Shown: positions 1 through 5,356 of the stretch, one piece after another
Numbering within the stretch: the first letter of the stretch is position 1
How the letters are laid out: each line of letters opens with the position of its first letter
Source: JBDTMT01 sp033764095
GTDB taxonomy: Bacteria > Desulfobacterota > Binatia > HRBIN30 > CADEER01
Length of the DNA: 5,356 nucleotides
Direction of reading: 5' to 3'
NCBI GenBank assembly: GCA_033764095.1
Contig: JANRJF010000198.1
Location: 1 to 5,356, forward strand
Translations under genes and position numbers: made by a program
The notes under the pieces: model-generated
The model's input: only the letters and a program-made list of their open reading frames with translations
The model's database searches: none
Told to the model about the DNA's origin: nothing

Positions 1-2133
1 CGCTGGCGCGGCGCGCTGGCCGGACCCGACGCGCGCGAGCGCACCGCCGTTCCCCCCGCCTGGGTGATCTGGCTCGGACTGGCGCTGATCGTGGGGCTGG
101 CGCTCGGCTTGCGCACCTGGCGGCTGACCGAGCTGCCGGCCGGCTTCTTCTGCGACGAGGCCGGCAACGGCTTCAACAGCTACTGCCTGCTGCACGCCGG
201 GCGCGACGAGACCGGCGCGCGCTGGCCGCTGTACATCTGGTCGTTCGGGGTCAGCTACAAGAACCCGATCTTCGTCTACTCGACCGCGCCGCTGATGGCG
301 CTGCTCGGCCCAAGCGAGCTGGCGGTGCGGCTCACCGCGGCGCTGTACGGCACCGGCACCGTGCTGGCGCTGTTCTTCCTCGGGCGGGCGCTGCTCGGAC
401 CGCTCACCGGTCTCGCCGCGGCACTGCTGCTCGCGGTGCTGCCCTGGCACCTGCACTTCAGCCGCATCGGCTTCGAGCTCATCGCCCTGCCCTTCTACTT
501 CACCCTGGCGCTCACCTGTCTGGTGCGCTGGACGCAGGGGCGGCGCACGCTCGCCGCCGCGGCGGTGCTGCTCGGGCTCTGCCTGTACACCTACGTGCCG
601 GCGAAGCTGTTCGTGCCGCTGTTCTGCGCCGGCTTCGCGTGGCTCTACCGGCGCGAGCTGCTGGCGCGCTGGGGCGAGAGCCTGCTCGCCGGCGCGCTGC
701 TCGCCGCCACCGTCGCGCCGGTGGCGATCTTCGACCTCACCCACCGCGAGCAGGCGGGCAGCTACTTCGCCAACACCACCATCCTGGCCGGCGGCGGCGG
801 CCCGCTGCGCATCGCCCGCCGCTTCGCGCACAACTACGGCGAGTTCTTCTCGCGCGAGTTCCTCTTCGAGGCGAGCAACGACCGCATCATCCGCCACAGC
901 GTCAGCGACCACGGCCAGCTCTACTGGTGCCTGGCGCCGCTGCTCGTCCTCGGCATCGGCTTCGCGCTGCTGCGGCGCGACCGCGCCCTGCGCCTGCCGC
1001 TGCTGTGGCTGGCGCTCTACCCGATCGCCGCGGCGCTGATGAACGAGATCCCGAGCGCCTCGCGCGGCTTCATCGGCGCGCCGGCCTTCGCGCTGGTGGC
1101 GGCGATCGGCGTCGGCGGCGTGCTGCGCCTGACCGCGCGCCCGGTGGCGCACGGCGGGCCGGCCTGGGTGCTGCCGGTGGCGTTGGTGATCGGCGGGGTG
1201 GCGATCCTCACCCCGGCGGTGGCCGACTACTGGGTGCTGTACCGCGATCAGTACCCGCTCTACTCGGCCAAGTACTACACCGGCTTCCAGTACGGGCACC
1301 GCCAGGTGATGGAGACCTTCCGACGCCTCGAGCCGGTGTATGATCTGCTGCTGCTGACGACGCGCAAGAGCAACCAGCCGGACGTCTTCCTGCGCTTCTA
1401 CGACGGCACCCGTCGCCCCGCGCGCGCGGTCGAGGACGGCCCGCCGTTCGAGCACAGCGACAAGATGGTGGCGAGCAGCGCCGAGGCCTACGACCACTTC
1501 ATCCCCGGCCGCCGCATGCTGTTCGCGGTGCTGCCCGAGGAGGTGCCGCTCTACGCCGACGGCGAGGTCGTCCAGCGCATCATCGCGCCGGACGGCACCA
1601 CCGCGTTCGTCGTCGTCGCGGTCTCGCAGCTGAAGGACTTCATCTCCACCTGGATGGTCGGCGGCCCCTATCCGGAGGGCGACAGCTCGCCCCCACCGAG
1701 TTGGACGCCGGACGCGGTGCCGAGCGGAGCCGACGGCAACGGCGTCACCTGGGGGCTGCGCAACGAGCTGTTCGCCGGCGTGCCGCTGAACGACTTCTTC
1801 TCGCCCAACGCCGAGTACTCCTGCGCCTGGGCGGTCAACTTCGTCAGCAGCGACGCGCCGCGCGCGCTGCAGGTCTTCGCCGGCTTCGACGACACCGGCG
1901 AGGTGTGGGTCAACGGCGCCAGGGTCGAGCTGACGCCGTCCGACGACCCCGAGCAGACGCTGGTCGATGCCGTGCACGGCCCCCTGCAACTGCAGCCCGG
2001 ACGCAACGCCATCGCCGTGCGCAGCTGTGACGAGATCGGCGACTGGCGCTTCTACTTCCGCCTCGCCGAGCTCGACGGCACGCCGGCGGCCGGGTTGAGC
2101 TGGCAGTACGGGCCGCGGCGGGTGCCGGAGTAG
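1..2133 (+). CDS. GT39/ArnT-like membrane glycosyltransferase with C-terminal beta-sandwich domain (5' end outside window)
   Basis: This is probably an integral-membrane GT-C glycosyltransferase that transfers a sugar from a polyprenyl-phosphate carrier to an acceptor outside the cytoplasm. The frame is open back to base 1, so the real start is most likely upstream; the GTG at 64 is only the first in-window candidate and has no clear ribosome binding site. Numbering from that GTG as residue 1, a first hydrophobic helix (2-18) is followed by the loop motif FFCDEAGNG. Its Asp31-Glu32 matches the acidic pair expected in the first outer loop of the GT39/PMT_2 family. About 11-12 hydrophobic segments run to residue 386, with family-like stretches FSRIGFE (132-138), YTYVPAK (175-181) and SASRGF (331-336). 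Residues 390-689 are soluble. From about 525 to the end they look like a galactose-binding-type beta-sandwich, with EVWVNG (613-618) and LQPGRNAIAV (643-652). The acceptor and sugar are unknown. Family assignment is firm; the specific function is not. Confidence 0.85.
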   Translation, partial: RWRGALAGPDARERTAVPPAWVIWLGLALIVGLALGLRTWRLTELPAGFFCDEAGNGFNSYCLLHAGRDETGARWPLYIWSFGVSYKNPIFVYSTAPLMALLGPSELAVRLTAALYGTGTVLALFFLGRALLGPLTGLAAALLLAVLPWHLHFSRIGFELIALPFYFTLALTCLVRWTQGRRTLAAAAVLLGLCLYTYVPAKLFVPLFCAGFAWLYRRELLARWGESLLAGALLAATVAPVAIFDLTHREQAGSYFANTTILAGGGGPLRIARRFAHNYGEFFSREFLFEASNDRIIRHSVSDHGQLYWCLAPLLVLGIGFALLRRDRALRLPLLWLALYPIAAALMNEIPSASRGFIGAPAFALVAAIGVGGVLRLTARPVAHGGPAWVLPVALVIGGVAILTPAVADYWVLYRDQYPLYSAKYYTGFQYGHRQVMETFRRLEPVYDLLLLTTRKSNQPDVFLRFYDGTRRPARAVEDGPPFEHSDKMVASSAEAYDHFIPGRRMLFAVLPEEVPLYADGEVVQRIIAPDGTTAFVVVAVSQLKDFISTWMVGGPYPEGDSSPPPSWTPDAVPSGADGNGVTWGLRNELFAGVPLNDFFSPNAEYSCAWAVNFVSSDAPRALQVFAGFDDTGEVWVNGARVELTPSDDPEQTLVDAVHGPLQLQPGRNAIAVRSCDEIGDWRFYFRLAELDGTPAAGLSWQYGPRRVPE

Positions 2134-2170
2134 ATCGGTTGTCGCCTTCCACCAACCCCGAACCCAAGGT

Positions 2171-2199
2171 TTGACAAGGAAATACCTGCCCGTTAGTCA
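2171..2199 (+). promoter_or_regulatory. possible sigma70-type promoter upstream of the Agl23-NHL gene
   Basis: A perfect TTGACA box lies at 2171-2176 in the spacer between the two plus-strand genes. At a 17-base spacing the hexamer TAGTCA (2194-2199) matches the -10 consensus poorly, at about two of six positions, so the call rests on the -35 box alone. If active, it would allow the second gene to be transcribed separately from the first. The same TTG could be mistaken for a start codon, because the frame is open from it. Chance occurrence is quite possible. Confidence 0.2.
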
Positions 2200-2211
2200 C
2201 CTGGCTTTTGC

Positions 2212-2231
2212 GGCCCCGGCGGGGCCACCCC
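2212..2231 (+). promoter_or_regulatory. GC-rich leader hairpin(s) abutting the ribosome binding site
   Basis: GGCCCC (2212-2217) and GGGGCC (2221-2226) form a perfect 6-bp stem with a 3-base loop. The GGGG at 2221-2224 can alternatively pair with CCCC at 2228-2231, directly before the Shine-Dalgarno sequence. The two stems exclude each other, so the leader could in principle alter access to the ribosome binding site. No known riboswitch class is recognised and there is no T-tract, so it is not an intrinsic terminator. In GC-rich DNA such a stem may occur by chance. Confidence 0.25.
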
Positions 2232-2237
2232 AAGGAG
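2232..2237 (+). promoter_or_regulatory. Shine-Dalgarno sequence deciding the ATG 2240 start
   Basis: AAGGAG sits just before ATG 2240-2242 and is the best ribosome binding site in the region. The gap of two bases (CT) to the ATG is shorter than the usual five to nine, which may lower initiation. No other ATG or GTG in this frame lies between the upstream TTG at 2171 and this ATG, and the protein from the ATG starts with a short hydrophilic tail before the first membrane helix, as expected. The site therefore supports ATG 2240 over TTG 2171. Confidence 0.6.
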
Positions 2238-2239
2238 CT

Positions 2240-4801
2240 ATGGACGAGACGCCCACCAGCAGCGCCCTGGATCGGAAGACCATCGGCGGCCTTACGGTCG
2301 AGCAGGCGATTTTCATCCTCGTCGGGCTGATCGCGGTCTTCCTGCGTACCTACGACCTCGGCGTGCGCCCCTACCACCACGACGAGTCGATCCACGCCTT
2401 CTTCTCGTGGAAGATCCTCCAGAACGGCTTCAGCGACTACAAGTACGACCCGGTCTATCACGGCCCGACGCTCTACTTCTCGAGCGCGCTGATGATGTGG
2501 CTGTTCGGCGACAACGACTTCACCGGGCGCCTGAGCGCCGTCGTGTTCGGCCTCGCCGTGGTCGGCTTCGCCTGGCCGCTGCGCCGCTACCTCGGCCGCT
2601 GGGGCGCCCTGTCGTTCCTGTTGCTGGTCACCTTCTCGCCGAGCTGGGTCTACTTCACCCGCTTCGTGCGCCACGACATCTACCAGGCGGCGCTCAACAT
2701 CGCCGTCATCTACTTCGCCTTCCGCTACGGCGAGACGCGCCGCGCCAAGTTCCTCTACATCAGCGCCATCGCGCTGGCGTTCGCCTGCACCAACAAAGAG
2801 GACATGTACCTGCACGCGCCGATCTTCGTCGGCGGCCTGGCGATCATGCTGCTGTGGGGCGCCTGGCGCGGCGAGCAGACGGTCGGCGCTGCGGTGAGCG
2901 AAGCGACCGGCTTCGTGCGCGGCAGCCTGGTGCCGATCATCACCTCACTGGCGATCTTCGCGATCATCTGGATCGCGATGTACACCTCGTTCGGCACCAA
3001 CCCGAAGATGTTCGAGCTCGGCGGGCTGGCGCCGATGCGCGACGCGATCAACTACTGGATGGGGCAGCAGGCGATCAAACGCATCGGCGGCCCCTGGTAC
3101 TACTACATCCCCGAGTTGATCCTGTACGAGCCGTTGATCACCTTCCCGGCGCTGGCGGCGATCATCGGCGCGATCGCGCAGAAGCCGGCGCCGGATCGCT
3201 TCATGCGGTTCTGCGTCGTCTGGGGCGTCGGCGCGCTGGCGGTCTATGCGTGGGCGCAGGAGAAGGTGCCCTGGCTGTTGATCCCGCAGCTGGTGCCGCT
3301 GACGCTGCTGGCGGCGCGCTGGTTCGGACGCGTCATCGAGAGCGGCGCCATGCGCCGCCCGGTGCCGGCGCTGGCCACTGCCGCGATCGGCGCGCTGACG
3401 CTGTGGTCGCTGGTCGAAGCCAACTTCCTCTACGACGCGCCGCGCCCCGACCAGGATCCCGCCCACCGGCGCGAGACCATGCTGTCGTACGTGCAGTCCA
3501 CCTACGACATCAACAAGGTCATGCAGCGCATCGAGGAGGCCGGCGACAAGCTCGGCACCGGCGAGAAGACGCGCCTGGCGGTCTCCGGCAACGCCACCTG
3601 GCCGTTCTCCTGGTACCTGCGTCACTACCCGGTGAACTGGGCGAACAACCTGCGCGACATCGACGTGCCGGTGCTGATCGTCGACAAGGAAGTGGCGAAG
3701 TCGCACGACGAGGTGCTGCTCGACACCTACGAGAAGGTGCCGTTCCAGATCCGCGGCTGGTGGGAGCCGAACGCCCCGACCGCGCCGCAACTGGTCAAGT
3801 GGCTGTTCACGCGCGACGCCTGGAGCCCGCTCGGCTCCAGCGACGCGGTGATGTACGTCGCCAAGGATCTGTCGCCGGGCAAGACCTTCACCAAGGTGCA
3901 GGTGAACCCGCCGCCCGCCTCGCGCGGATACCCGTCGAACCCCGAGGCGCTCGCCGCCGCGGCGGTGTGGGGTAAGCAGGGCAGCGCGCCGGGCGACTTC
4001 AACGAGCCGCGCGGCCTGGCGACCGACAAGGACGGCAACGTCTACGTCGCCGACGTGAAGAACAACCGCATCCAGAAGCTGTCGCCGAGCGGTACGGTGA
4101 TCACCACCTGGGGCAGCGAGGGCAACGGCGAGGGCCAGTTCAAGGATCCGAGCGGCGTCGCGATCGGCCCGGACGGCAACGTCTACGTCGCCGACACCTG
4201 GAACCACCGCGTGCAGAAGTTCGACGCCAACGGCAAGTTCATCAAGGCCTGGCAGCCCGACCCGGGCTTCTGGGGCCCGCGCGGCATCGCGGTGGGCAAG
4301 GACGGCACCGTCTTCGTCACCGATACCGGCAACAAGCGCATCGTCTCCTTCAGTGCCGACGGCGTACAGATCGACACCTGGGGCACCGACGGATCGGGCC
4401 CCGGGCAACTGATCGAGCCGGTCGGCATCGCGGTGAACGACCAGGGCGAGGTGCTGGTCGCCGACACCGGCAACCGCCGCATCCAGGTCTTCCTGCCGAC
4501 CGGCGAATTCCAGCGCGAATTCCCGGTCTTCGGCTGGGAGGAGTTCTACACCGAGCCGTACATCGCGGCCTTCGGCAAGGACGTGTTCGTCACCGATTCG
4601 CACATGCACCGCTTCGCGCGCTACACCGACGGCAAGTTCACCGGCGCCTGGGGCCGCACCGGCAAGGGCAGCGGCGACTTCAACCGTCCGATCGGCATCG
4701 CCGTCGAGCCCGACGGCAGCGTGGTGGTGTCGGACACGATGAACCACCGGCTGCAGAAGTTCAGCCTGCCGGCTGCGCCGGCGGCCGCGGACGCGAAGTA
4801 A
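2240..4801 (+). CDS. Agl23-like (TIGR03663-type) GT-C membrane protein fused to a six-blade NHL beta-propeller
   Basis: The predicted protein has 853 residues. Residues 1-392 form a GT39-like multi-pass membrane domain of the 'flippase activity-associated protein Agl23' type. The sequence shows RPYHHDES (43-50) with the acidic pair Asp48-Glu49, YDPVYHGP (69-76), TRFVRHDIY (140-148), TNKEDMY (184-190) and EKVPWLL (341-347), spread among about 12 hydrophobic segments. Residues 410-545 are a soluble region typical of the same family, with ETMLSYVQSTYDI (412-424) and WPFSWYLRHY (454-463). Residues 576-843 (bases 3965-4768) carry six NHL repeats, recognisable by G.F..P.GIAV..DG.V.VADT.N.R.QKF; the fifth is degenerate. 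The propeller most likely lies outside the cytoplasm and may bind a protein or glycan, which is inference. Agl23 relatives are linked to archaeal-type protein glycosylation, but their reaction is not well defined, so transferase activity is assumed from the fold. ATG 2240 is preferred over TTG 2171 because of AAGGAG at 2232. The gene follows the GT39 gene by 106 bases on the same strand, so co-transcription is possible. Confidence 0.88.
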   Translation: MDETPTSSALDRKTIGGLTVEQAIFILVGLIAVFLRTYDLGVRPYHHDESIHAFFSWKILQNGFSDYKYDPVYHGPTLYFSSALMMWLFGDNDFTGRLSAVVFGLAVVGFAWPLRRYLGRWGALSFLLLVTFSPSWVYFTRFVRHDIYQAALNIAVIYFAFRYGETRRAKFLYISAIALAFACTNKEDMYLHAPIFVGGLAIMLLWGAWRGEQTVGAAVSEATGFVRGSLVPIITSLAIFAIIWIAMYTSFGTNPKMFELGGLAPMRDAINYWMGQQAIKRIGGPWYYYIPELILYEPLITFPALAAIIGAIAQKPAPDRFMRFCVVWGVGALAVYAWAQEKVPWLLIPQLVPLTLLAARWFGRVIESGAMRRPVPALATAAIGALTLWSLVEANFLYDAPRPDQDPAHRRETMLSYVQSTYDINKVMQRIEEAGDKLGTGEKTRLAVSGNATWPFSWYLRHYPVNWANNLRDIDVPVLIVDKEVAKSHDEVLLDTYEKVPFQIRGWWEPNAPTAPQLVKWLFTRDAWSPLGSSDAVMYVAKDLSPGKTFTKVQVNPPPASRGYPSNPEALAAAAVWGKQGSAPGDFNEPRGLATDKDGNVYVADVKNNRIQKLSPSGTVITTWGSEGNGEGQFKDPSGVAIGPDGNVYVADTWNHRVQKFDANGKFIKAWQPDPGFWGPRGIAVGKDGTVFVTDTGNKRIVSFSADGVQIDTWGTDGSGPGQLIEPVGIAVNDQGEVLVADTGNRRIQVFLPTGEFQREFPVFGWEEFYTEPYIAAFGKDVFVTDSHMHRFARYTDGKFTGAWGRTGKGSGDFNRPIGIAVEPDGSVVVSDTMNHRLQKFSLPAAPAAADAK
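4030..4195 (+). repeat. 25-base identical repeat in NHL blades 1 and 2
   Basis: Positions 4030-4054 and 4171-4195 are identical over 25 bases, offset by 141 bases, exactly 47 codons and one propeller blade. They encode DGNVYVAD in both blades, with the same codon chosen at every position. Identity stops abruptly on both sides. This fits a recent blade duplication or local gene conversion, although strong codon bias could contribute. Confidence 0.75.
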
Positions 4802-4884
4802 GGGGTTGGGGGCTGGGGGTTAGGGGTTGGGGAGATCTGGCCCTAACCCCTAACCCCTAACCCCTAACCCCTAACCCCTACGTC
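4802..4884. terminator. possible bidirectional transcription stop between convergent genes
   Basis: The gap holds nothing but the inverted heptamer array, and both converging transcripts would meet the G-rich arm first and then its C-rich complement, giving each RNA a very stable hairpin or a G-quadruplex just after its stop codon. That placement suits a shared terminator or RNA 3'-end protector. There is no T-tract on either strand, so it is not a standard intrinsic terminator. Confidence 0.35.
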
Positions 4885-4893
4885 CTAACCCCC
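4802..4893. repeat. head-to-head TTAGGGG / CCCCTAA heptamer array (inverted, telomere-like)
   Basis: The left arm (4802-4832) has five runs of four or five G separated by TT, CT or TTA. The centre holds the palindrome AGATCT (4833-4838) followed by GG. The right arm starts at 4841 with one CCCTAA, then four perfect CCCCTAA units (4847-4874), CCCCTAC (4875-4881) and a decayed CCTAACCCCC (4884-4893). The arms are near-complementary, pairing at least four G/C blocks over about 30 bases, so the region can fold as a long hairpin. Each strand also carries enough G-runs for a G-quadruplex (left arm on plus, right arm on minus). The array starts at the base after the stop codon of the upstream gene and overlaps the stop of the converging GT2 gene. 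The right arm is far more regular than the left. Confidence 0.92.
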
Positions 4894-5356
4894 GATCTTC
4901 TTCACCGGTTGCGTCGCGATGATGCGCTGGCGCAGGCGGAAGATATCGACCAGCGCCTTGAGGATGACGCTGAAGTGCGCGCCGGTCTGCACGCCGGCCT
5001 CGCGTGCGTAGTGGTGCACGCCGACCTCGCGGATGCCGTAACCGGCGCGGATGGCGCGCGCGTACATCTCGGCGTTGATCAGCGCGCTGTTGGTCTCGAT
5101 GGTGATCGAATCGAGCACCTTCTTGGGGATGATCTTGAAGGCGCAGTTGAGGTCCTTCACGTAGACGCCGAGCATCACCCGCACCAGCCAGCCGCCGAAC
5201 AGCTTGGCGTTGAGCCGGCGCAGCAGCGGATCGCGGCGCTCGATGCGGAAGCCGGTGACGATGACGTCCTCGTCGGTGAGCGGCCACAGCTTGTCGAGAT
5301 CCTTGATGTCGAACTGGCCGTCGCCGTCCATGTAGAACGTGTACTTCTTCGTCGCC
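4885..5356 (-). CDS. family-2 glycosyltransferase, DPM1-like polyprenyl-phosphate sugar synthase (N-terminal part outside window)
   Basis: The reading frame continues to the window edge: eight further codons (ATKKYTFY) precede the Met at 5331, so that Met is internal and the N-terminal nucleotide-binding half is missing. Numbering from the Met, the fragment begins with MDGDGQFDI, whose Asp2-x-Asp4 is the metal/nucleotide-sugar binding DxD motif of GT2 enzymes. It continues with GFRIERRDPLLRR (27-39), VKDLNCAFKI (58-67), INAEMYARAIRAGYGIREV (85-103) and HHYAREAG (106-113). All match the order seen in dolichyl- or polyprenyl-phosphate mannose/glucose synthases. The visible part has no membrane helix and ends at KKIGG, so there is no C-terminal GtrA-type or DPM membrane domain. 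It would make the lipid-linked sugar used by GT-C enzymes such as its neighbours; the sugar is unknown. It converges on the Agl23-NHL gene, and its TAG stop (4887-4885) lies inside the decayed outer unit of the heptamer array. Confidence 0.85.
   Translation of the reverse strand, partial: ATKKYTFYMDGDGQFDIKDLDKLWPLTDEDVIVTGFRIERRDPLLRRLNAKLFGGWLVRVMLGVYVKDLNCAFKIIPKKVLDSITIETNSALINAEMYARAIRAGYGIREVGVHHYAREAGVQTGAHFSVILKALVDIFRLRQRIIATQPVKKIGG

Noticed and set aside
2137..2157. GGTTG...CAACC inverted repeat after the first gene as a terminator
   Set aside because: The stem is only five base pairs with an 11-base loop and no T-tract follows.
2171..2239. Extending the Agl23-NHL protein to the TTG at 2171
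   Set aside because: The TTG lies in a TTGACA box, has no well-spaced ribosome binding site, and adds 23 residues unlike family N-termini; the ATG at 2240 is preceded by AAGGAG.
1910..2815. A 301-codon minus-strand open frame spanning the end of the first gene and the start of the second
   Set aside because: The composition is low-complexity (Glu, Ala, Val, Arg), there is no domain, and it overlaps two convincing plus-strand genes.
2407..3975. A 522-codon plus-strand open frame inside the Agl23-NHL gene
   Set aside because: It is an Arg/Ala/Pro/Gly-rich out-of-frame translation of GC-rich codons, lying wholly inside the real gene.
2945..4747. A 600-codon open frame on the minus strand opposite the Agl23-NHL gene
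   Set aside because: It is the complementary shadow of a well-supported gene in high-GC DNA, rich in Arg, Ala, Val, His and Asp with no recognisable domain.
4841..4893. The CCCCTAA tract as a CRISPR array or a true telomere
   Set aside because: The units are 7 bases with no spacers, which rules out CRISPR. The tract is short, internal and inverted between two bacterial-type genes, so a chromosome end is unlikely.
4871..5287. A second minus-strand frame overlapping the GT2 gene
   Set aside because: It has Arg/His-rich nonsense composition; the other frame has the complete GT2 motif order, including the DxD.

Overview
The window is a high-GC stretch from an environmental bacterium devoted to cell-envelope glycosylation. 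It holds three genes, two of them cut by the window edges, and one conspicuous intergenic repeat. The lineage cannot be fixed from this sequence. The high GC, the Agl23-like (TIGR03663-type) membrane protein and the DPM1-like glycosyltransferase would fit groups such as Chloroflexota, Desulfobacterota or other poorly cultured high-GC bacteria, but that is inference.

Layout. Positions 1-2133 (+) encode the 3' part of a multi-pass GT39/ArnT-type (GT-C fold) glycosyltransferase with a C-terminal beta-sandwich domain. A 106-base spacer (2134-2239) carries a TTGACA box, a GC hairpin and a Shine-Dalgarno sequence. Positions 2240-4801 (+) encode an Agl23-like GT-C membrane protein fused to a six-blade NHL beta-propeller. 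Positions 4802-4884 separate the convergent genes and consist almost wholly of G-rich and then C-rich TTAGGGG/CCCCTAA heptamers arranged head to head. Positions 4885-5356 (-) encode the C-terminal part of a family-2 glycosyltransferase of the dolichyl/polyprenyl-phosphate sugar synthase type.

How the genes may work together (inference from families): the GT2 enzyme would load a sugar onto a polyprenyl-phosphate carrier at the cytoplasmic face. The two GT-C proteins would use such lipid-linked sugars on the outer face of the membrane to modify a protein, lipid or polysaccharide. Both GT-C proteins end in a large non-membrane domain, one a jelly-roll-like sandwich and the other a propeller. Both domains are predicted to face outside and could bind the acceptor or other envelope partners.

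The most unusual items are the GT-C/NHL fusion, the GT-C/beta-sandwich fusion beside it, and the telomere-like inverted heptamer array. The array fills the convergent gap exactly and supplies the stop codon of the GT2 gene.
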